Below are positions 53,051 through 61,223 of a stretch of DNA of 64,000 bases, piece after piece. Every line of letters starts with the position of its first letter. Positions within the stretch are counted from its first letter, which is position 1. A program made the translations under genes and the position numbers. The stretch comes from Limnohabitans sp. B9-3 (GTDB taxonomy: Bacteria; Pseudomonadota; Gammaproteobacteria; Burkholderiales; Burkholderiaceae_C), in the NCBI RefSeq assembly GCF_002778325.1, contig NZ_NESI01000006.1, forward strand, positions 180,667-244,666. The letters are read 5' to 3'. Under the pieces are notes generated by a model. The model made no database searches and was not told where the DNA came from. It saw nothing but the letters and a program-made list of their open reading frames with translations.

Positions 53051-54415
53051 ATGAGCGTCAACATCACCTTTTTGGGCGGAGCCGGCACAGTCACCGGCTC
53101 TAAGTATTTGGTCACCCATGAAGGCCAGCGCCTGCTGGTCGATTGCGGTTTGTTTCAGGGCTACAAACAGCTGCGTTTGCGCAACTGGGACCCAGCGCCT
53201 TTTGCCGCCGCTGACATCGATGCGGTGCTGTTGACACATGCGCACCTTGACCACAGCGGCTACTTGCCCTTGCTGGTCAAACAAGGCTTCAAGGGGCGTG
53301 TTTACGCCACGCCGGCCACCTGCGATTTGTGTGGCATTTTGTTGCCCGACAGCGGCCACATTCAAGAAGAAGACGCGGCCTTCGCCAATCGCAAAGGCTA
53401 TTCCAAACACGCCCCCGCCCTGCCGCTTTACGGCAAGCACGACGCATTGGTGAGCCTGAATGCGTTGCATGCACAACAGATCGGCAAAACCTTCTCCCCC
53501 CTCCCCGGCTGGCAGGTCACGTTTTCATCAGCGGGCCACATTTTGGGTGCAGCCAGTGCCTTGGTGGAAGTGGCGGGCCGACGCATTTTGTTCAGCGGCG
53601 ATTTGGGCCGTCCCGACGACATGCTGATGAATGCCCCCGACCTGCCGCCAGATGCAGACACGGTGCTGATCGAATCCACCTATGGCAACCGCGAACATCC
53701 CAAGGAGGATGTGTTGGCCGAGTTAGGCCCGGCACTTCAGCGCGTGGCAGCACGCGGCGGTGTGGCTGTGGTTCCCGTGTTTGCCGTGGGCCGAGCGCAG
53801 GCCATTTTGTATGCGATTGCGCAGCTCAAGGCCAAGGGTGACATACCACATGGCCTACCCATCTTTTTAGACAGCCCCATGGCCGTGCACACCAGTGAGC
53901 TCTACCAACGCCACCCCGATGCACACAAACTCGACGATGAGGGTTTGCGCGCGCTCAAGCATGTGGCCACGATGATCGAGACGCCTGAAGCGTCCAAGGC
54001 GCTGGCCAAGCGGCACGGGCCCATGGTCATCTTGGCAGCTAGCGGCATGGCCACCGGCGGACGGGTGCTGCACCATTTGGAGCACTACCTGCCCGATCAC
54101 CGCAACATGGTCATCCTGACGGGCTACCAAGCGCCGGGCACACGCGGTGCCACATTGGCAGAAGGCAGCGCTTGGGTACGCATGCATGGACGAGACATTG
54201 AGGTCAATGCCGAAGTGGTGCAACTGCAATCCTCGTCGGCGCACGCGGATGCCACGCAACTGGTGGACTGGCTCAAACACATGAAAAACGCCCCTAGTCA
54301 GGTTTATGTGGTGCACGGCGAAGCGGCTGCGGCCGACGCTTTGCGACAACGCATTGAGAGAGAATTGCAATGGCGCGCTGTGGTCCCCGAGCACGGCAGC
54401 ACTTGGCCCACCTGA
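53051..54415 (+). CDS. Beta-CASP metallo-beta-lactamase-fold ribonuclease (YsH1/RNase J-like)
   Basis: Metallo-beta-lactamase-fold protein of 454 residues of the CPSF/beta-CASP group. Motif 2 HAHLDHSG (about 57-64) and SSAGHILGAASALVEVAGR (about 158) hold zinc ligands, followed by FSGDLGR. The CASP insert and conserved C-terminal TGYQAPGTRGATLAEG and SSSAHADATQ are present. The family cuts RNA endo- or exonucleolytically; bacterial members of this branch are poorly characterised. It starts 33 bases after dnaJ and might share its transcript. Confidence 0.87.
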   Translation: MSVNITFLGGAGTVTGSKYLVTHEGQRLLVDCGLFQGYKQLRLRNWDPAPFAAADIDAVLLTHAHLDHSGYLPLLVKQGFKGRVYATPATCDLCGILLPDSGHIQEEDAAFANRKGYSKHAPALPLYGKHDALVSLNALHAQQIGKTFSPLPGWQVTFSSAGHILGAASALVEVAGRRILFSGDLGRPDDMLMNAPDLPPDADTVLIESTYGNREHPKEDVLAELGPALQRVAARGGVAVVPVFAVGRAQAILYAIAQLKAKGDIPHGLPIFLDSPMAVHTSELYQRHPDAHKLDDEGLRALKHVATMIETPEASKALAKRHGPMVILAASGMATGGRVLHHLEHYLPDHRNMVILTGYQAPGTRGATLAEGSAWVRMHGRDIEVNAEVVQLQSSSAHADATQLVDWLKHMKNAPSQVYVVHGEAAAADALRQRIERELQWRAVVPEHGSTWPT

Positions 54416-54438
54416 ACACCGCACAAAGGCGCGAGACA

Positions 54439-56097
54439 ATGCGCACCATGTTTTTAGATAAGCCGCGTCGTCCGACACGTTCTGCCCTTCGTTTGGTTTT
54501 ACTGGCCAGCGTGTGGTTAGCCACGTTGGGCAACCTCGCGCTGTGGCGCACTCTGCACAACCTACCCGATCTCACCGGCTGGCATGGCGCGCTCTTTGGT
54601 GTTGCCTTTGCGCTCATCATCGCCAGCGCCTTGGCCGCTCTTTTGGCGCTGGTGGCTTGGCGCTGGACACTCAAACCCGCCATCAGTTTGTTGCTTTTAT
54701 TGGCGGCTTTCGCAACGTCGTACATGCTGATGTACGGCATCGTGGTGGACACCCCGATGGTGATCAACGTGTTCCAAACCGACCCACGTGAAGCGCGCGA
54801 CCAACTCAGTTGGCGCTTGGGGGTGACGGTGCTCTTGCTGGCCGTATTACCCATGGTCTGGCTGTGGCGCCAACCCATGTCTGTTGCACCTTTGGGCAAG
54901 CAAGTGCTGCGTAATCTGTTGTTGTTGATCGCAGCAATGACCGTGACCTTGGGCACGACACAGCTTGTCTTTCAAGACTTTGCCTCACTCATGCGCAACC
55001 ACACCCAACTGCGCTACCAAATTAACCCGCTCAACAGTGTGTACGCGTTGCTGGATTTGACGGTCATCCCTAGCGATCGACCCAACGGCCCACCTCAACC
55101 GTTGGGAGAGGATGCTCTCATCACACCACGCGCAGGTGCCACGCAGCACCCACCGCTGCTGCTGTTTGTTTTAGGTGAAACCGCGCGCAGCGCCAATTTT
55201 TCTCTCAATGGCTACAACCGGCTCACCAACCCGCTGTTGGCTCAAGAAAACGTCACCAGCTTCACCCAGGTGATGTCGTGCGGCACCAGCACGGCCGCAT
55301 CGGTGCCTTGCATGTTTTCGCATTTGGGCCGAGAGGGCTTTGCCAAGCGCAGCCATGATTTTGAAAACTGGTTAGACGTGTTGCAACGCGCTGGCTACGC
55401 CGTGTTGTGGATAGACAACCAATCAGGCTGTAAAGGCCAATGCGATCGCATTGCCAACGTCAACACGTCTGAACTCAAACTCCCTGACCACTGCGAAAAC
55501 GGCGAGTGTCGCGACACCGTGATGCTGACGCAGTTGGACCAAGAACTGGCCAAGCTCCCCGCTGAGCGCATGGCGCGCGGCACCGTGGTGGTGATGCACC
55601 AAATGGGCAGCCATGGGCCCGCGTATTTCAAACGCACACCTGCTGCTTTCAAACCCTTCGTTCCCGAATGCACCGACACCTCGCTGTCGCAATGCAGCCA
55701 GGCGCAAGTGGTCAACGCCTATGACAACACCTTGCTCTTCACTGACTACTTTTTGTCACGCACGATTCATTGGCTGAAGGACAAAGAAAAAACCGCCGCA
55801 ACCGCACTGTTCTACGTGGCCGACCACGGCGAGTCCTTGGGTGAAAACAATTTGTACTTGCACGGCTTGCCCTACGCCGTAGCACCAGCAGAACAAAAAC
55901 AAGTGCCCCTCATCACTTGGCTGTCACCCACGTTTGAAACGCAAAGCCGCATCAAAACCAGCTGCTTGCAAAAGCAACGCGACCGCGCCTTGTCGCACGA
56001 CCACTTGTTTCATTCGGTTTTAGGGTTGATGGCGGTGAAGACTGAGGTCTATCAGCCAAAGCTGGATTTGTTTGCTGACTGCGCGAACAACCGCTGA
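54439..56097 (+). CDS. Phosphoethanolamine transferase (EptA/CptA family)
   Basis: Inner-membrane enzyme of 552 residues. Five hydrophobic segments (within about 1-185) precede a periplasmic alkaline phosphatase-like domain. The catalytic nucleophile is T283 in MSCGTSTAASVPC, with FVLGETARSANFSLNGYNR and DHGESLGENNLYLHG completing the metal sites. It adds phosphoethanolamine to lipid A or related LPS sugars, reducing sensitivity to cationic peptides. Conserved cysteines (for example SCGTSTAASVPC and CKGQCDR) suggest periplasmic disulfides. It is converging on the DUF1854 gene with two bases between stops. Confidence 0.88.
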   Translation: MRTMFLDKPRRPTRSALRLVLLASVWLATLGNLALWRTLHNLPDLTGWHGALFGVAFALIIASALAALLALVAWRWTLKPAISLLLLLAAFATSYMLMYGIVVDTPMVINVFQTDPREARDQLSWRLGVTVLLLAVLPMVWLWRQPMSVAPLGKQVLRNLLLLIAAMTVTLGTTQLVFQDFASLMRNHTQLRYQINPLNSVYALLDLTVIPSDRPNGPPQPLGEDALITPRAGATQHPPLLLFVLGETARSANFSLNGYNRLTNPLLAQENVTSFTQVMSCGTSTAASVPCMFSHLGREGFAKRSHDFENWLDVLQRAGYAVLWIDNQSGCKGQCDRIANVNTSELKLPDHCENGECRDTVMLTQLDQELAKLPAERMARGTVVVMHQMGSHGPAYFKRTPAAFKPFVPECTDTSLSQCSQAQVVNAYDNTLLFTDYFLSRTIHWLKDKEKTAATALFYVADHGESLGENNLYLHGLPYAVAPAEQKQVPLITWLSPTFETQSRIKTSCLQKQRDRALSHDHLFHSVLGLMAVKTEVYQPKLDLFADCANNR

Positions 56098-56099
56098 GC

Positions 56100-56579
56100 T
56101 TATAAAAAGCGGTCCAGCAGCTTGCGGGTGTGGCGGTCGAGTGCTGGCAAATCGCGGATCAAAAATTGCACGCCGTGGGCATCGGCCACGATCAAGGTGT
56201 TGGTGCTCAAACGGCGAATGTCCTCCTCGCCCTTCAACACAAACTCGGTTGGGCCACGGCTAGTCTGCACACGCCAAACGCTGGGCGTTGAAAAGCTGTT
56301 CACCCCGTCCAAGCGCAAGATTTCGGGCATGAACTCTCGGCTTTGCAAAGCCTGCGACACGACCGCGCGTTGCGCTTCAGACAAATCGCTCAGACGCTCA
56401 ATCCAAGCCAGTTCTTTGCCCTCGGCACTCAGGATAGAGATGGCTTGATCGGGCGTTGCAATCGGGAAAGCACGGGCTACCACGGCGCCCACATGCCGCG
56501 AGCCATCGGCCAAGGTGACCACCAATTTGCCGAAGGGGTCAAAAGCCAAAGTGAAGGCCAAAGTCAACGGGGCACTCAT
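56100..56579 (-). CDS. DUF1854 protein associated with cyanophycin locus
   Basis: Protein of 159 residues in the DUF1854 family. It begins MSAPLTLAFTLAFDPFGKLVVTL and contains LSAEGKELAWIERLSDLSEAQR, REFMPEILRLDGVNSFSTPSVWRV and TEFVLKGEEDIRRLS, ending with ALDRHTRKLLDRFL. It has no signal peptide or membrane segment. Its ATG overlaps the ABC exporter's stop by four bases (ATGA), so the two are translated as a pair. Function is unknown; such proteins are linked to cyanophycin loci by context only. Confidence 0.83.
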   Translation of the reverse strand: MSAPLTLAFTLAFDPFGKLVVTLADGSRHVGAVVARAFPIATPDQAISILSAEGKELAWIERLSDLSEAQRAVVSQALQSREFMPEILRLDGVNSFSTPSVWRVQTSRGPTEFVLKGEEDIRRLSTNTLIVADAHGVQFLIRDLPALDRHTRKLLDRFL

Positions 56580-58858
56580 TCAGATTCCTTCGTCGAAGCA
56601 CGCGCTACCGCGCCTTCACCATTTTTAGCTTGGGCTTCATACAGTCTGAAGTAAGCACCTTGACGCGCCATCAACGTCTCGTGATTGCCTTCTTCCACCA
56701 CCACGCCTTGCTCCATCACCACCAAACGGTCTGCTTTGTTGAGGGTGGACAAACGGTGGGCAATGGCAATCGTGGTGCGGCCTTGCACCAAGTTGTCCAA
56801 GGCCTTTTGAATTTCTTGCTCTGTTTCGGTATCCACCGAGGCGGTGGCTTCGTCCAAGATGAGGATGCGTGGGTTGATCAGCAAAGCACGCGCAATCGAG
56901 ATGCGTTGACGTTCGCCGCCCGACAGGCCTTGACCGCGTTCGCCAACCAGCGAGTCATACCCCTGGGGCAAACGCAAGATGAACTCATGCGCATGGGCTG
57001 CACGGGCGGCCGACACGATTTCCTCGCGTGTGGCATCGGGCTTGCCGTAAGCAATGTTGTCTGCAATCGTGCCAAAGAACAAGAATGGCTCTTGCAGCAC
57101 CATGCCAATGTGACTGCGGAAATCAGACAAGGCAATGTTGCGGATGTCGATGCCATCGACCTTGATGGCGCCTTCGCTCACGTCGTAAAAACGGCAAATC
57201 AGGTTAACCAAGGTGCTCTTACCCGAGCCGCTTTGGCCGACCAAACCGATCATTTCGCCAGGGCGAATGTCCAGGTTCATACCGCGGATGACAGCACGGT
57301 TGCCATAACGAAAGCCTGCGTCTTGAATCTCGATGCGTCCTTGCAAAGGAACGGGCAGTTGCTGCGGGTTCTTGGTTTCGGGCACGCTAGACACGTGGTC
57401 CAAAATTTCAAAAATACGCTTGGCACCAGCGGCCGCCTTCTGCGTGTGCGACACGATGCGGCTCATGGAGTCAAGACGCGTGTAGAAGCGGCCGATGTAC
57501 GCTAAGAACGCGGTCAGCACACCTACGGTGATTTGGTGGTGAGACACCAACCAAATGCCAAAGCCCCAGACCACCAGCAAACCCACCTCGGTCATGAGCG
57601 TGACGGTGGGCGAAAACAGCGACCATACAAAGTTGATGCGGTCGTTCACCGCCAAGTTGTGCTTGTTGGCATCGCGAAAGCGGTTGGCTTCGCGGCGCTC
57701 TTGGGCAAACGCTTTGACCACGCGGATGCCAGGAATGGTGTCGGCCAGCACGTTGGTCAGTTCGGACCACACACGGTCAATCTTCTCGAAGCCAGTGCGC
57801 AGCTTGTCACGCACGGTGTGGATCAACCACACGATGAAAGGCAGAGGCAGCAAGGTGGCCGCGGCCAAGCGCGGGTCGATACTGATCAAGATGCCGGCGG
57901 TCATCAAGATCATCAGCACGTCGGTGGCGAAGTCCAGCAAGTGGAGCGATAAAAACACACAAATGCGGTCGGTCTCGGCGCCAATACGGTTCATCAAATC
58001 GCCCGTGCGGCGTCCGCCAAAGTACTCCAGCGACAAACGCATGAGGTGCTCGTAGGCCGTGGTACGCAAATCCGCGCCAATACGCTCAGAGACCAAGGCC
58101 AAGATGTAGGTTTTGGCCCAGCCCAAGCCCCACGCCAAGGCGGCAGCGCCCAACAGGCCACCCAAATACATCATGACCAAGTCTTCGTCGATGTGTTTGC
58201 CGTTTTGGAACGGAATCAACACATCGTCCATCAAAGGCATGGTCAGGTAGGGCGGCACCAAGGTAGCTGCGGTCGAAGCCAAGGTCAATAAAAAACCTGC
58301 GAACAAACGCCAACGGTAAGGCTGGGCAAAGCGCCACAAACGAAACAGCCCCCACGTGGACAAGGGCGCATGTTGCTCCCGGCTGCAAACGGGGCAGGCA
58401 TCACCCGCTGTCTCAAGCGGTAGCTTGCATTGCGGGCAACGCGCTTGCGCCATGGCGGCCAAGGATTTACCGTGGGTCAGCACCTCAATGCGGTCTGCAA
58501 ACACTTCTTGCAAACGCATGGCCTGCACGTTGTGCGTGAGGGTGAAGCGCCAGCTCGCCAAACGTTGCTTGGCATTCACCAAGGCCAAGGTGCCAACACC
58601 CGCATAGTCGGCATGTTGCATCACGCCATCCGCCACCAACGGCCAAGAGGACCAGACGAGCTCTGGGCCATTTCTCTGGGCAGAAAGCACCCGCTGGTCT
58701 GTCACAATCAATAGCCCCGATGCGAACTGCAATTGGGCATCTAAGTCAACCTCCAAGCAAGCTAGAACGTTTTCTTGTGAAGAGAGTTGAGCTAGCGCTG
58801 GCGTCACCCAAACAGGGGGCAACAAAACGCTGGCAGAAGCCGAAAGAGAAGAATTCAT
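56576..58858 (-). CDS. Cyanophycin-associated ABC exporter with PH-like and zinc-ribbon N-terminus
   Basis: Full ABC half-transporter of 760 residues. Residues 1-135 form a beta-rich, PH-like domain. A zinc ribbon follows, with C141, C144, C155 and C158 (CPQC and CPVC). Then six membrane segments (about 177-460) and the ATPase, with Walker A GQSGSGKST (about 540), signature LSGGERQR and Walker B ILILDEATA. The sequence resembles lipid A or multidrug exporters (MsbA type), but the N-terminal part is unusual and probably cytoplasmic. The start at 58858 is chosen for its position; it is divergent from cphA'. The substrate is unknown. Confidence 0.85.
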   Translation of the reverse strand: MNSSLSASASVLLPPVWVTPALAQLSSQENVLACLEVDLDAQLQFASGLLIVTDQRVLSAQRNGPELVWSSWPLVADGVMQHADYAGVGTLALVNAKQRLASWRFTLTHNVQAMRLQEVFADRIEVLTHGKSLAAMAQARCPQCKLPLETAGDACPVCSREQHAPLSTWGLFRLWRFAQPYRWRLFAGFLLTLASTAATLVPPYLTMPLMDDVLIPFQNGKHIDEDLVMMYLGGLLGAAALAWGLGWAKTYILALVSERIGADLRTTAYEHLMRLSLEYFGGRRTGDLMNRIGAETDRICVFLSLHLLDFATDVLMILMTAGILISIDPRLAAATLLPLPFIVWLIHTVRDKLRTGFEKIDRVWSELTNVLADTIPGIRVVKAFAQERREANRFRDANKHNLAVNDRINFVWSLFSPTVTLMTEVGLLVVWGFGIWLVSHHQITVGVLTAFLAYIGRFYTRLDSMSRIVSHTQKAAAGAKRIFEILDHVSSVPETKNPQQLPVPLQGRIEIQDAGFRYGNRAVIRGMNLDIRPGEMIGLVGQSGSGKSTLVNLICRFYDVSEGAIKVDGIDIRNIALSDFRSHIGMVLQEPFLFFGTIADNIAYGKPDATREEIVSAARAAHAHEFILRLPQGYDSLVGERGQGLSGGERQRISIARALLINPRILILDEATASVDTETEQEIQKALDNLVQGRTTIAIAHRLSTLNKADRLVVMEQGVVVEEGNHETLMARQGAYFRLYEAQAKNGEGAVARASTKESE

Positions 58859-59009
58859 TCTTTTAATAGTTTCCGCACAAAAAAGCAGGAGCCTGGAACT
58901 TGTTGCACCCAACATCGCATACCAAAGATTGTATCGCCCGACCTTGGGCTGACCGGCTTTTGACACGCAGCGCGGTTTGAGTTCCCCCCTAGCCTACCCA
59001 CATCAAAAC
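58859..59009. promoter_or_regulatory. Divergent region between the ABC exporter and cphA'
   Basis: 151 bases that must hold both promoters. A TTGACA-like box occurs near 58961-58966 (TTTTGACACG), but no matching -10 stands at proper distance toward cphA'. No clear palindrome was found. Confidence 0.35.
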
Positions 59010-61223
59010 ATGGCATTCAAAGACATTCAAATTCTGCGCATGAACTACTTGCGTGGACCCAACATCTGGACCTACCGCCCCATCATCGAGGCGCTGATTG
59101 ATTTGGGTGAGATGGAAGACCACCCCTCCAACAAAATTGAAGGATTCAACGACCGCCTCAACGCTTGGTTGCCTGGCTTGGTTGAGCACCACTGCGGGGT
59201 CGGTCATCGCGGCGGCTTTCTGACCCGTTTGGTAGGCGGCACCTGGATGGGCCACATCATGGAGCATGTCTCCATCGAACTGCAATTATTGGCCGGTGCA
59301 CGCGCAGAGTTTGGCAAAGCCCGCGAGATCAGCAAACGCGGCATTTACAAAGTGGTGTTTCGCACCGAGCACGAAGAGCTGGGTCGCGAAAGCTTTTTAG
59401 CGGCCCGTGAGATTGTGATGTCGGCGGCCAACAACCAGCCTTACGACATCACCGCCACCATCAACCGCCTCAAAGGCATTGCTGACAAGCGCTGTCTGGG
59501 CCCCAGCACCGCCTGCATCGTGGACGCAGCGGTAGAACGCAAAACCCCGTTCATTCGCTTGACAGAAGGCAATTTGGTGCAATTAGGTTACGGCTCGCGT
59601 CAACGTCGCATTTGGACGGCTGAAACAGACCGCACCAGCGCCATCGCTGAGAGCATCTCCAGCGACAAAGACTTGACCAAGCGCTTGCTAACCCAATGCG
59701 GCATTCCCGTGCCAGAAGGCCAAGTGGTCAAGACATCGGACGAAGCTTGGGCTGCCGCGCAAGACATTGGACTGCCCGTTGTTGTGAAACCGCTGGACGG
59801 CAACCGCGGCTGGGGCGTGTCCTTGGACGTGAACACCGAAGAAGGCGTACGCAACGCGTGGGCGGCCGCCGACAAAGAAGGCAGCGGCGTCTTGATCGAA
59901 CGCTATGTGCGCGGCGATGAACACCGTGTGCTGGTGGTGGGCGACCGCGTGGTGGCCGCCACCCGTGGCGAAACAGCCTGCGTCACCGGCGACGGCCAAT
60001 CGACTGTGGAGCAACTGATTGAACTGCAAATCAACTCTGACCCACGACGCGGCGAAGCTGAAGGTTTCCCACTGGATTTGATTCGCTTGCACACCGCACG
60101 CGGGGAAATGTCGCTGCTTGAAATTCAACGCCAAGGCCTAGAGCCCACCAGCGTGCCTGCGAAAGACCGCATCGTGGTGGTGCAGCGCAATGGCAACTTG
60201 AACAACGATGTGACCGACTTGGTTCACCCCGACGTCGCGGCAGTGGCCACACTCGCCGCCCGCGTGGTGGGCTTGGACATTGCCGGCATTGACATCGTCA
60301 CCCAAGACATCTCGCGCTCGCTGGAAGAAACCCAAGGCGCCATCATCGAAGTCAACGCAGGCCCAGGCTTGTTGATGCACGTCAAACCTGCCGTGGGTCA
60401 ACCTCGCCCCGTGGGCAAAGCCATCGTCGAGCATTTGTTTGGTGCCAATGAATCCGGCCGAATTCCAGTGGTGGGGGTGGTGGGCACACAACAAGTCACC
60501 GAGTTGTCGCAATTGATAGCTTGGTTGCTGCATTTGTCTGGCAAACGCACTGGCTTGGCTTGCCAAGACGGCCTCTATATGGACCAACAGCATTTGGGCA
60601 AAAAAGATGCGCGAGGTTTTGAGTTTTCAGAGCGCTTGTTGATCAACCGTGCACTGGATGCTGCCGTGTTCGAAACTTCTCCTTCGCACATCCTCAATGA
60701 AGGCTTGGCTTACGACCGCTGTTTGGTCGGTGTGGTCACCAACATGCCTGAGACCAATGACGCGCTGATTCAACAGCACGACATCCAAACGCCAGAGCAA
60801 ATGCGCACCGTCATTCGCACCCAAATCGACTTGGTGCTGCCTGAAGGCGCAGCGGTGCTCAATGCCGACGAAGAAGCAGTCGTGGGCCTGGCTGAATTGA
60901 GCGATGGCGAAGTGGTGTATTACGCCAAAGACCACAGCAATACCACCGTCACGGCACACCGACAGCAAGGCGGACGCGCGGTGTATTGCAAAGAAGGGCA
61001 TGTCACCTTGGCCCGTGGCGATCAAGAAACCCAACTTTTCCATCTCGATTTGGAACTCATCGCACGCTTACTCCAAGGTGGATTGCACATCTCCACCTTG
61101 TTGGCAGCTGTAGCGGCAGCTTGGTCGCTCGACATTGCACCGTTGCTCATTCGCGCCGGTTTGAAGAACTTCGGTCAAAACAAATCACATGTGGTCAAAG
61201 CCGCTGATAGAAAGATTGCGTAA
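59010..61223 (+). CDS. cphA': Cyanophycin synthetase paralogue CphA' with degenerate Mur ligase site
   Basis: CphA-like protein of 737 residues. The N-terminal domain begins MAFKDIQILRMNYLRGPNIW, and the ATP-grasp domain (about 215-480) has VVVKPLDGNRGWGVS and IIEVNAGPGLLMH. The Mur-ligase P-loop at 492-498 reads GTQQVTE instead of GTNGKTT as in CphA. The DHLG histidine and the Mur C-terminal domain are missing, so it is about 120 residues shorter. It therefore probably performs only one ligation step or supports CphA. It resembles the CphA2 group, which in cyanobacteria reuses beta-Asp-Arg dipeptides. The stop overlaps the cphA ATG by one base. Confidence 0.88.
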   Translation: MAFKDIQILRMNYLRGPNIWTYRPIIEALIDLGEMEDHPSNKIEGFNDRLNAWLPGLVEHHCGVGHRGGFLTRLVGGTWMGHIMEHVSIELQLLAGARAEFGKAREISKRGIYKVVFRTEHEELGRESFLAAREIVMSAANNQPYDITATINRLKGIADKRCLGPSTACIVDAAVERKTPFIRLTEGNLVQLGYGSRQRRIWTAETDRTSAIAESISSDKDLTKRLLTQCGIPVPEGQVVKTSDEAWAAAQDIGLPVVVKPLDGNRGWGVSLDVNTEEGVRNAWAAADKEGSGVLIERYVRGDEHRVLVVGDRVVAATRGETACVTGDGQSTVEQLIELQINSDPRRGEAEGFPLDLIRLHTARGEMSLLEIQRQGLEPTSVPAKDRIVVVQRNGNLNNDVTDLVHPDVAAVATLAARVVGLDIAGIDIVTQDISRSLEETQGAIIEVNAGPGLLMHVKPAVGQPRPVGKAIVEHLFGANESGRIPVVGVVGTQQVTELSQLIAWLLHLSGKRTGLACQDGLYMDQQHLGKKDARGFEFSERLLINRALDAAVFETSPSHILNEGLAYDRCLVGVVTNMPETNDALIQQHDIQTPEQMRTVIRTQIDLVLPEGAAVLNADEEAVVGLAELSDGEVVYYAKDHSNTTVTAHRQQGGRAVYCKEGHVTLARGDQETQLFHLDLELIARLLQGGLHISTLLAAVAAAWSLDIAPLLIRAGLKNFGQNKSHVVKAADRKIA

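Noticed and set aside
58955..58990. Sigma-70 promoter for cphA' with a TTGACA-like -35
   Set aside because: No acceptable -10 lies at the right distance; listed only as a weak hint.
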